From contig SVTP01000002.1 of the NCBI GenBank assembly GCA_015063725.1, positions 1 to 64,000 of the forward strand: a DNA stretch of 64,000 bases, given 5' to 3'. Both the position numbers and the translations under genes were made by a program. The DNA comes from Oscillospiraceae bacterium. GTDB taxonomy: Bacteria; Bacillota; Clostridia; Oscillospirales; CAG-272. Below, piece by piece: positions 15,747 through 23,536 of the stretch (the stretch's first letter is position 1; every line of letters starts with the position of its first letter). Below the pieces are notes generated by a model. It did no database searches. It was not told the origin of the DNA and saw only the letters and a program-made list of their open reading frames with translations.

Positions 15747-18700
15747 TTATGCGTTTGTATGACCGATTTCCATATATTTTTCAAACAATTTGTGAATAAA
15801 GGAGAGCGGTGCATCCTCTTTTTGCAGGCGCAAAAGGATGTGTGCTTCACCGGTCAGAATGACGCGCAAGCGCCCGGGCCAGAGCTCGGAAAGCTCCGAC
15901 CATGCATCAAAATCCAGCTTTTGCGGCGTGATGTGAATGCCTGCCGTATCCTGACGGACAGAGGTTACACCGCAGCGTGAGGCGAGTGTGTGAATGAGCG
16001 CGATGCGCAACAGATTTTGCACAGGTGCGGGTGGCTCACCAAAGCGGTCGATGAGCTCGTCGGTCATATCCGAAAGATCCTCTTCGCTCGCGATGAGTGC
16101 AATTCTCTTATAAAGCGAAATACGCTGAGCGGGGAAGGGGACGTAGCGCTCGGGCAGGTAAGCGTCAAACTGCAACGAGACGGTGCAGTCTACCTCTTCG
16201 ACGGGCGCCTCACCCTTTTCTTCGAGCACCGCGCGGTTGAGCAGCTTGATATAAAGATCGTAACCAACGGCATCCAGATGTCCGTGCTGCTCCGAGCCCA
16301 AAAGGTTGCCCGCGCCGCGAATTTCCATATCGCGCAGAGCGATCTTAAATCCCGCGCCAAACTCGGCGTATTCGCGTATCGCTTCCAAGCGCTTTTGCGC
16401 AACCTCGGGAATGGATTTGTAAGCAGGGTAAGTGAAATACGCATAGGCGCGGCGTGCCGAACGACCGATGCGGCCGCGTATCTGATGGAGCTGCGAAAGC
16501 CCCAGACGGTGTGCGTTTTCCACAATTAACGTATTTGCGTTGGGGATATCAACGCCTGTTTCGATGATGGTGGTACAAACAAGAATATCGATCTCGCCTG
16601 CAAGCATCTGCTCCCAAATGCGCTCCAGCTCTTCCTTGTCCATCTGCCCGTGCGCTACGGTGATGCGCGCCTCGGGAATGGCGGAGCAGAGCTTTGCCGC
16701 CGCCACGTTGATGTTTTCTACGTTGTTAAAGAGATAGAACACCTGACCGCCGCGGCGCAATTCACGTCGGATGGCTTCTTCAATAATGAGATCGTCTTTT
16801 TCAAGAACGTAGGTCTGCACAGGCAAACGGTCGCTCGGGGCATCGTCAAGAATGGAGATGTCGCGAATGCCGCCCATTGCCATGTTGAGCGTGCGGGGAA
16901 TAGGAGTAGCCGAAAGAGAGAGGCAGTCCACACCCGAGGAGAGCTGCTTGAGCTTTTCCTTTTGCACAACGCCAAAGCGTTGCTCCTCGTCAATGATCAC
17001 AAGTCCAAGGTCGTGGAATTTGACGTCCTTGGAGAGCAGACGGTGCGTTCCGACAATGATGTCAACGTCACCGCGAGCAAGGCGTGAGAGTGCCTTTGCT
17101 TGCTGCTTGGGAGTGCGAAAACGCGATACCATCTCCACGTTTACGGCAAAAGCGCGCATACGGCTGACAATGGTTTGATAGTGTTGCAGAGCGAGCAGAG
17201 TGGTAGGAACGAGAAGTGCCACCTGCTTGCCGCCAAGCACCGCCTTGTAGGCGGCGCGCAGAGCAACCTCGGTCTTACCGTAGCCTACGTCACCGCAAAG
17301 CAAACGGTCCATTGGAACCGCCTTCATCATATCGCCCTTGATCTCGTCGGCTGCCGTCAGCTGACTGTCGGTCTCCTCAAAGGTAAAGGCATCCTCAAAT
17401 GCCTTTTGATAACTGTCGTCAGAGGGGAAAGCGTGTCCCGGTCGACGCATACGCTCGGCATACAAACGAATGAGGTCCTTTGCAATGTCCTTTGCCGCAG
17501 ATGATGCACGGGCTTTTGCCTTTTTCCAGCTTTCACCCCCCATTTTGGAGAGCTTGACAAGTCCGTCATCGGCGTGTGCACCGATATATTTGGATACCTT
17601 ATCCAACTTTTCAACGGGTACGAACAATTTGTCCGAGCCCGCATACTGAATTCCGATATAATCGCGCGTAATTCCTTCACAGGTCAGCGATTCAATGCCC
17701 GTGTAGCGACCAATGCCGTAGGTTTCGTGCACCACAAAGTCGCCTGTTTCCAGCTCGGCATAGGAAAGAATACTCTTGGTGCCTTTCTTTCTTTTTTTAC
17801 GTGCCCCTGCCATGGCAGAGAGTGAAAGAGAGCCACCACGTGCATCGGGGCGAGCCGAAAGAACGGCGAACGCGGGGACAGGGAGTTCAAATCCGGAAAG
17901 CGCGTTTTTGTAGAGGATGGCAACCGTTCCGCGCGCCATATCGGCGGCGTTTTCGGGCTCGTCGACCACCACAAAAGCAGCCTCGCGCAGGGTGTCGGCA
18001 AGTGTGTCTGCCTCTGTCGCGTTTTCGGCTAAAATCAAGCAACGGTAGCCACTTTGCACGTATCCGTGCAGATCCTCAAGAAAGAGGGGCAGGTTATCCG
18101 CATACGACACCGTGTGTCTTGTACGGAAACCAAACAAGCCACCCAAGCGACGCTCTCCAAAGGAGTGCGCAATCGAATCGACGTGAACCGATACGTTAGC
18201 ATCGCAAAAGCGGTCAAACATCACCGCAGGCTTTGCGTAATCGGTGTATTTGGGCGAGATCGTGCCGCTCTCCAAAAGGTCGGTAATGCTTTGCGCAAGA
18301 TGCCACTCCGACGCCTTGATGCGATCCATCGTTGCATTGGTGTTTTTGACGCAAACAAGGGACGTGGCTGTAAAATAATCGGTCAGGGATGCTTTTTCGG
18401 GGTAGATCAGCGTGACGTATTTATCCAAAAAGTGCACGTCACTGCCGTTTGCAACCGCATCCTCAACCGCGCGGATCTCCTTAAGGATCTCGGTGGTCGC
18501 TTGCTCGCTCTTGTTGGCTTTCAGTTGGGACGTGAGCGCTTTTTTGAGCGCTTGCAAGGCATCGGGCGATGCCAAAAGCTCACGCGCAGGCGGGAAGGTC
18601 ACACTCGAAATTTCTTCCACAGCGCGTTGTGTTTCAGGGTCAAAAATGACCATTCTGTCAATTTCGTCACCAAAGAACTCAATACGAATGGCGTTGGCAC

Positions 18701-19316
18701 CGTTCTTTGTGCCGCCGTCGGCATCGGTGAAGCGACCGTTGGGGGGATAGATGTCCACAATGCCACCACGCAGGGCAAACTGACCGGGGCTATCCACAAG
18801 ATCGGCGCGCGCATAGCCTGCAGCGACGAGCCGACTTGCCAAAGCCTTTGGCTCGATCTGCTCGACGGTGTCAATGCAGAGCATATTCTCTTTTAAGCAT
18901 TGAGGGGGAATGGTATATCCCAGCATGGCATCCGGCGTTGTGATAACGGCATCAAAGTTGCCGTCAAGAATGCCCGACAACACGCGAAGCCTCTCATGCT
19001 CATACTCATGGGAGGCGGTAATGTTATAAAAGGTGAGGTCGCGCGACATATAAAACGCTGACGAGAGACCGCAACGCTCCAGAACGCCGCAGAGCTTTAC
19101 ACACTCTTTTTCCTCAGGACAGACCACAAGAGCAGGGAAGTTGCCCCGCAGCTTTTTGGTGTCCTCAATGAGCGACACGAGAAAAGCATCCGATGCGCCG
19201 TCGCACATTCCACTAGCCAAGATGGGCAGAGGGTTGATGCGAAAATTCTCGTTTACGGTGCGCAAAAGCTGACGGTATTCGGGATCCTCGCGAATACAAC
19301 TTGTTAAAATGCTCAT
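15747..19316 (-). CDS. mfd: transcription-repair coupling factor Mfd
   Basis: A 1189-residue SF2 translocase that displaces stalled RNA polymerase and recruits UvrA. Visible order: UvrB-like N-terminal module (about 1-350), CarD-like polymerase-interacting domain (GDFVVHETYGIGRYTGIE, about 500-560), RecG-like translocase motor with Walker A GDVGYGKTEVA, DEEQRFGV and the SATPIPRTL motif, then the TRCF C-terminal domain (VSLQFDAYLPERYV). Length fits the family. It starts 3 bases after the pth stop, so the two are coupled. Confidence 0.97.
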   Translation of the reverse strand: MSILTSCIREDPEYRQLLRTVNENFRINPLPILASGMCDGASDAFLVSLIEDTKKLRGNFPALVVCPEEKECVKLCGVLERCGLSSAFYMSRDLTFYNITASHEYEHERLRVLSGILDGNFDAVITTPDAMLGYTIPPQCLKENMLCIDTVEQIEPKALASRLVAAGYARADLVDSPGQFALRGGIVDIYPPNGRFTDADGGTKNGANAIRIEFFGDEIDRMVIFDPETQRAVEEISSVTFPPARELLASPDALQALKKALTSQLKANKSEQATTEILKEIRAVEDAVANGSDVHFLDKYVTLIYPEKASLTDYFTATSLVCVKNTNATMDRIKASEWHLAQSITDLLESGTISPKYTDYAKPAVMFDRFCDANVSVHVDSIAHSFGERRLGGLFGFRTRHTVSYADNLPLFLEDLHGYVQSGYRCLILAENATEADTLADTLREAAFVVVDEPENAADMARGTVAILYKNALSGFELPVPAFAVLSARPDARGGSLSLSAMAGARKKRKKGTKSILSYAELETGDFVVHETYGIGRYTGIESLTCEGITRDYIGIQYAGSDKLFVPVEKLDKVSKYIGAHADDGLVKLSKMGGESWKKAKARASSAAKDIAKDLIRLYAERMRRPGHAFPSDDSYQKAFEDAFTFEETDSQLTAADEIKGDMMKAVPMDRLLCGDVGYGKTEVALRAAYKAVLGGKQVALLVPTTLLALQHYQTIVSRMRAFAVNVEMVSRFRTPKQQAKALSRLARGDVDIIVGTHRLLSKDVKFHDLGLVIIDEEQRFGVVQKEKLKQLSSGVDCLSLSATPIPRTLNMAMGGIRDISILDDAPSDRLPVQTYVLEKDDLIIEEAIRRELRRGGQVFYLFNNVENINVAAAKLCSAIPEARITVAHGQMDKEELERIWEQMLAGEIDILVCTTIIETGVDIPNANTLIVENAHRLGLSQLHQIRGRIGRSARRAYAYFTYPAYKSIPEVAQKRLEAIREYAEFGAGFKIALRDMEIRGAGNLLGSEQHGHLDAVGYDLYIKLLNRAVLEEKGEAPVEEVDCTVSLQFDAYLPERYVPFPAQRISLYKRIALIASEEDLSDMTDELIDRFGEPPAPVQNLLRIALIHTLASRCGVTSVRQDTAGIHITPQKLDFDAWSELSELWPGRLRVILTGEAHILLRLQKEDAPLSFIHKLFEKYMEIGHTNA

Positions 19317-19319
19317 ACG

Positions 19320-19973
19320 TTATGCTTTCTTCTCCTCGGGAGAATAAGAGTTGCAAATTTGTTGTGCTGCCGCAATGTCACCTGCAAGCAGCTTCAAAAG
19401 TCCTTCGTGGGCGCATCCAAAGCTGTCAAACAGCGTCTTTTGCTCGTCGGGCGTGAATTCCGAGACCACCCACGCGGCAAGATCGTAATCGGGGTGAGGC
19501 TTTTCGCCAACGCCGATGCGAATGCGAGGGAAGTCATCTCGAGCGAGCTGATAAATAATGTCGCCAAGTCCCTTTTGACCGCCCGAGCTTCCTTTTGCGC
19601 GAACACGAATTTTACCGGGCTTTTGCGCTATGTCATCCGAAATAACAATAAGGTGAGAAGGATCGATCTTATAAAAGTCCATCACTTCCTTAACGGCGGT
19701 ACCGGAATGGTTCATAAAGGTTTGGGGCTTGAGGAGCAGTACGCGCTGTCCGGCAATCTGTCCCTCACCGCAAAGGGAATGAAACTTGGAACGATCAATG
19801 CGAATATTCTCTTTTTCTGCAATGTAATCCAAGCACAAAAAGCCCGCGTTGTGACGGGTGTTAAAGTACTTTTTGCCGGGGTTCCCAAGTCCCACCACGA
19901 TCCAGGAGATGGGGGAGAGGGGAGCCTCTTCCTTTTTTGCAATTTTTTTAAACAGATCAAAAATATCCGCCAT
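19320..19973 (-). CDS. pth: peptidyl-tRNA hydrolase
   Basis: A 217-residue enzyme that frees tRNA from drop-off peptidyl-tRNA. Motifs: IVVGLGNPGKKYFNTRHNAGF (catalytic His in TRHNAGF), LLKPQTFMNHSG, VISDDIAQKPGKIRVRAKGSSGGQKGL and FPRIRIGVG. A 24-residue N-terminal extension (MADIFDLFKKIAKKEEAP) precedes the usual start; GTGAGG lies before this ATG. First gene of the pth-mfd-prsA operon with its own promoter, divergent from ppdK. Confidence 0.95.
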   Translation of the reverse strand: MADIFDLFKKIAKKEEAPLSPISWIVVGLGNPGKKYFNTRHNAGFLCLDYIAEKENIRIDRSKFHSLCGEGQIAGQRVLLLKPQTFMNHSGTAVKEVMDFYKIDPSHLIVISDDIAQKPGKIRVRAKGSSGGQKGLGDIIYQLARDDFPRIRIGVGEKPHPDYDLAAWVVSEFTPDEQKTLFDSFGCAHEGLLKLLAGDIAAAQQICNSYSPEEKKA

Positions 19974-20061
19974 ACAAACCTCACATTCCTGCGTTTTGCG
20001 ACAAAAACGCAAAAGGGCGCCCGACTCCAAAGGAGTCCGCCGCAATTTTTCTATCGCAAAC

Positions 20062-20090
20062 ATTATACAATACAAAACGCCCACTGTCAA
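20062..20090 (-). promoter_or_regulatory. sigma-A promoter for pth-mfd
   Basis: Minus-strand TTGACA (20090-20085), 17 bp, TATAAT (20067-20062). Confidence 0.85.
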
Positions 20091-20193
20091 ACAAATTTTC
20101 TCCAAAAGCGCTCCTGTTCACAAAATGTTTACAAAAATCCTGCTATTAATAGTCAAAAAACTTCAAAAAACTATGGAAAAATTGGCAAAGATA

Positions 20194-20255
20194 TGATATA
20201 ATAGATTGTCAAATTTGCAATAAGAGGGCACGGATGTCCAGTCCGGAGCTCTCCT
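20194..20255 (+). promoter_or_regulatory. ppdK promoter and leader
   Basis: Extended -10 TGATATAAT (TATAAT 20197-20202) with a weak TGGAAA 17 bp upstream. The roughly 100-base leader contains an imperfect hairpin (AGAG ... CGGA-loop-TCCG ... CTCT, about 20223-20252) of unknown role. Confidence 0.55.
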
Positions 20256-20304
20256 TCATTGTGTCAAAAAATATTTTTAATATAAAATTGGAGGAATTTG
20301 AAAA

Positions 20305-22932
20305 ATGGCAAAGAAATATTGCTATCTGTTTTCCGAAGGCAACGCAAACATGCGTGAGATCCTTGGCGGTAAGGGTGCTAACCTTGCAGAAATGACCAAC
20401 ATCGGTCTTCCTGTACCTCAGGGCTTCACCATCTCTACCGAGGCTTGCACACAGTACTACGAGGACGGCCGTCAGATCAATGATGACATCATGGCTGAGA
20501 TCATGATCTACATTGAGAAGATGGAAGCGATCACCGGCAAGAAGTTCGGCGATCTTGAGAACCCCCTGCTCGTATCTGTTCGTTCCGGCGCACGTGCATC
20601 CATGCCCGGTATGATGGACACCATCCTCAACCTCGGTCTTAACGAAGAGGTTGTTGAGGTTATGGCAAAGAAGTCCGGCAATGCTCGTTGGGCTTATGAC
20701 TGCTACCGCAGATTTATCCAGATGTACTCCGACGTCGTTATGGAAGTTGGTAAAAAGTACTTCGAGGAACTCATCGACAAGATGAAGGAAGAAAAGGGCG
20801 TTAAGCTTGACGTTGAGCTGACCGCTGATGACCTCAAGGAGCTGGCTAACCAGTTCAAGGCTGAATACAAGTCCAAGCTTGGCGAAGATTTCCCGAGCGA
20901 TCCTAAGGTTCAGCTGATCGGTGCAGTTAAGGCTGTATTCCGTTCTTGGGATAACCCCCGTGCAAACGTTTACCGCCGCGACAACGACATCCCCTACTCT
21001 TGGGGTACTGCCGTTAACGTACAGGCAATGGCATTCGGTAACATGGGCGACAACTGCGGCACCGGTGTAGCATTCACCCGTGACCCCGCAACCGGCGAAA
21101 AGAAGCTGATGGGTGAGTTCCTGACCAACGCACAAGGTGAAGACGTTGTTGCAGGCGTTCGTACTCCCATGCCCATCGAAGAAATGGCTAATAAATTCCC
21201 CGCAGCATTCGAGCAATTCAAGAATGTTTGCGAGATCCTTGAAAACCACTACCACGATATGCAGGATATGGAGTTCACCATTGAAAATGAAAAGCTCTAT
21301 ATGCTCCAGACTCGTAACGGTAAGAGAACCGCTCCCGCAGCTCTGCAGATCGCTGTTGATCTCGTAGCGGAAGGTCACAAGACCAAGGAAGAGGCAGTTC
21401 TGATGATCGATCCCCGTAACCTTGACACCCTCCTGCATCCTCAATTCGATGCAAAGGCTCTCAAGGCTGCAAAGCCCATGGGCCGCGGTCTTGGCGCATC
21501 TCCCGGTGCTGCTTGCGGTCAGATCGTATTCTCCGCAGAGGATGCTGAGACTTGGAAGAACGCCGGCAAGAAGGTCGTTCTCGTTCGTCTCGAGACCTCT
21601 CCCGAGGATATCACCGGTATGAAGGCAGCTCAGGGTATCCTGACTGTTCGCGGCGGTATGACCTCTCACGCAGCAGTTGTTGCTCGTGGTATGGGTAAGT
21701 GCTGCGTTTCCGGTTGTGGCGAAATCGCTATGGACGAAGAGAACAAGCAATTCACTCTGGCAGGCAAGACCTTCCACGAGGGTGATTGCATCTCTATCGA
21801 CGGTTCCACCGGTAACATCTACGACGGTCTCATTCCCACCGTTGACGCTGAGATCTCCGGCAACTTCGGCACCATTATGGGCTGGGCTGACGAGTTCCGT
21901 ACTCTCAAGGTTCGCACCAATGCTGATACTCCCGCAGACGCTAAGAAGGCTCGCGAGCTGGGCGCTGAAGGTATCGGTTTGTGCCGCACCGAGCATATGT
22001 TCTTCGAGGCAGACAGAATCGCTGCTTTCCGTGAGATGATCTGCTCCGACACCGCTGAAGAGAGAGAAGTAGCTCTCGCAAAGATCCTGCCTTACCAACA
22101 AGGCGACTTCGAGAAGCTCTACGAAGCACTCGAGGGCAACCCCGTTTGCATCCGTTTCCTCGATCCTCCGCTCCATGAGTTCGTTCCCACCACTGAGGAA
22201 GACATCGCAACTCTTGCAAAAGCACAAGGCAAGAGCGTTGAAGATATCAAGGCTATCATCGCATCTCTGCACGAGTTCAACCCCATGATGGGCCACCGTG
22301 GATGCCGTCTGGCAGTCACCTATCCCGAAATCGCAAAAATGCAAACCGCTGCAGTTATCCGCGCCGCTATTAACGTTCAAAAGAACCATCCCACTTGGAA
22401 CGTTAAGCCCGAGATCATGATTCCTCTGGTAGGCGACGTTAAGGAGCTGAAGTACGTTAAGTCCGTTGTTGTTGATACTGCAAACGCAGAGATCGCAGCA
22501 GCAGGCGTAGAGCTTGAGTACGAAGTTGGTACCATGATCGAAATTCCTCGTGCATGCCTTACCGCTGACGAGATCGCTGCTAACGCAGACTTCTTCTGCT
22601 TCGGCACCAACGACCTTACCCAGATGACCTACGGCTTCTCCCGTGATGACGCCGGTAAGTTCCTCTCTGCATACTACGATGCAAAGATCTTCGAAAACGA
22701 TCCTTTCGCAAAGCTCGACCAAACCGGTGTTGGTAAGCTGATGAACATGGCAATCTCTCTCGGCCGTCCCGTAAACTCCAACCTGCACGTTGGTATCTGC
22801 GGTGAGCACGGTGGTGACCCCACATCCGTAGAGTTCTGCCATAGCATTGGCCTCGACTATGTATCTTGCTCTCCCTTCCGCGTACCGATCGCTCGCCTTG
22901 CTGCAGCTCAGGCCGCTATTAAGCAGAAGTAA
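20305..22932 (+). CDS. ppdK: pyruvate, phosphate dikinase
   Basis: An 875-residue enzyme interconverting pyruvate, ATP and Pi with PEP, AMP and PPi; in many anaerobes it runs glycolytically or supplies PEP. Order: N-terminal nucleotide-binding domain (GGKGANLAEM, SVRSGARASMPGMMDTI), the phosphohistidine domain with GGMTSHAAVVARGMGK (His about 455) preceded by GLGASPGAACG, and the C-terminal PEP/pyruvate barrel (GLCRTEHMFF, FGTNDLTQM, GICGEHGGD). Length is standard. GGAGG lies 10 bases before the ATG. Monocistronic, with a strong terminator. Confidence 0.98.
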   Translation: MAKKYCYLFSEGNANMREILGGKGANLAEMTNIGLPVPQGFTISTEACTQYYEDGRQINDDIMAEIMIYIEKMEAITGKKFGDLENPLLVSVRSGARASMPGMMDTILNLGLNEEVVEVMAKKSGNARWAYDCYRRFIQMYSDVVMEVGKKYFEELIDKMKEEKGVKLDVELTADDLKELANQFKAEYKSKLGEDFPSDPKVQLIGAVKAVFRSWDNPRANVYRRDNDIPYSWGTAVNVQAMAFGNMGDNCGTGVAFTRDPATGEKKLMGEFLTNAQGEDVVAGVRTPMPIEEMANKFPAAFEQFKNVCEILENHYHDMQDMEFTIENEKLYMLQTRNGKRTAPAALQIAVDLVAEGHKTKEEAVLMIDPRNLDTLLHPQFDAKALKAAKPMGRGLGASPGAACGQIVFSAEDAETWKNAGKKVVLVRLETSPEDITGMKAAQGILTVRGGMTSHAAVVARGMGKCCVSGCGEIAMDEENKQFTLAGKTFHEGDCISIDGSTGNIYDGLIPTVDAEISGNFGTIMGWADEFRTLKVRTNADTPADAKKARELGAEGIGLCRTEHMFFEADRIAAFREMICSDTAEEREVALAKILPYQQGDFEKLYEALEGNPVCIRFLDPPLHEFVPTTEEDIATLAKAQGKSVEDIKAIIASLHEFNPMMGHRGCRLAVTYPEIAKMQTAAVIRAAINVQKNHPTWNVKPEIMIPLVGDVKELKYVKSVVVDTANAEIAAAGVELEYEVGTMIEIPRACLTADEIAANADFFCFGTNDLTQMTYGFSRDDAGKFLSAYYDAKIFENDPFAKLDQTGVGKLMNMAISLGRPVNSNLHVGICGEHGGDPTSVEFCHSIGLDYVSCSPFRVPIARLAAAQAAIKQK

Positions 22933-22970
22933 TACAAGTCCCCGTTTGTGAAAAAATAAGTGTATTTTCC

Positions 22971-23002
22971 ATCACCCCTGCGAACCCGCAGGGGTGATTT
23001 TG
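22971..23002 (+). terminator. ppdK terminator
   Basis: Perfect 12-bp stem ATCACCCCTGCG/CGCAGGGGTGAT (22971-22982, 22987-22998), loop AACC, then TTTT. Confidence 0.9.
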
Positions 23003-23019
23003 TATTGTTAAAAAACTTC

Positions 23020-23048
23020 TTGCATTTTTGCGTGAATTGTGTTATAAT
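23020..23048 (+). promoter_or_regulatory. sigma-A promoter for the 61-residue protein gene
   Basis: TTGCAT (23020-23025), 17 bp, TATAAT (23043-23048). Confidence 0.75.
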
Positions 23049-23078
23049 AAAAGTACCGAAGCAAAGGAGAAACACCTT

Positions 23079-23264
23079 ATGAGTATCTTTAAAAAATTTC
23101 TCAAGCTTAAGCCAAAAATTCAGGAAGCCTCCGAAAAAAAGGAAGAGTGTTGGTATAACAATGCTCACGAGCAAGGAGAAAACCACGATGCGCTCCCTAT
23201 GGATGCAGCAGGGTCTGTCAATCTGTTTGAGTACGGTCAAACAAAAAACAGTGCCAATCATTAA
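23079..23264 (+). CDS. 61-residue small protein, unknown function
   Basis: The product starts MSIFKKFLKLKPKIQEASEKKEE, a short basic amphipathic N-terminus, and continues with a polar Asn/His/Gln-rich tail (WYNNAHEQGENHDALP) containing one Cys and one Trp. No family recognised and no membrane segment. It looks real because it has a consensus promoter, AAAGGAG 9 bases before the ATG and its own terminator. The N-terminus could associate with membrane (inference). Confidence 0.65.
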   Translation: MSIFKKFLKLKPKIQEASEKKEECWYNNAHEQGENHDALPMDAAGSVNLFEYGQTKNSANH

Positions 23265-23277
23265 TTCAAAAAAATTT

Positions 23278-23313
23278 AAGAAGGCCACACGTTTTGCGTA
23301 GCTTTCTTTTTTT
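23278..23313 (+). terminator. terminator after the 61-residue protein gene
   Basis: Imperfect stem AAGAAGGC ... GCTTTCTT with inner ACAC/GCGT pairs, followed by seven T. The remaining 110 bases to the GH3 promoter hold nothing I can assign. Confidence 0.6.
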
Positions 23314-23423
23314 ACGCCAAACGCACCGACAGGAGAGGGAAGGGCACAATGCAAATCTCACCAAATTTAAAAAGACAAATTCGGTAATCTTCAACAAACT
23401 TTCCTTATATTATAGTACGCTTA

Positions 23424-23452
23424 TTGACAAAGTGTCTAATTTGTGTTATGAT
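23424..23452 (+). promoter_or_regulatory. sigma-A promoter for the GH3-GH2-symporter operon
   Basis: TTGACA (23424-23429), 17 bp, TATGAT (23447-23452). No clear operator dyad seen. Confidence 0.75.
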
Positions 23453-23536
23453 ATAAACAAGGGCCGTCTCTCATTTTTTGTGCGACACCCCAAAAACATT
23501 AAGGCAGAATTTTCTGCAAAGAAAAGGAGAAAAACC

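Noticed and set aside
20209..22842. Long minus-strand open frame opposite ppdK
   Set aside because: Antisense to an intact PPDK with no family motifs; a codon-bias artefact.
23359..23390. Possible 12-codon frame (MQISPNLKRQIR) upstream of the GH3 promoter
   Set aside because: Purine-rich sequence precedes it, but no promoter lies suitably upstream and it ends before the GH3 promoter; too short to support.
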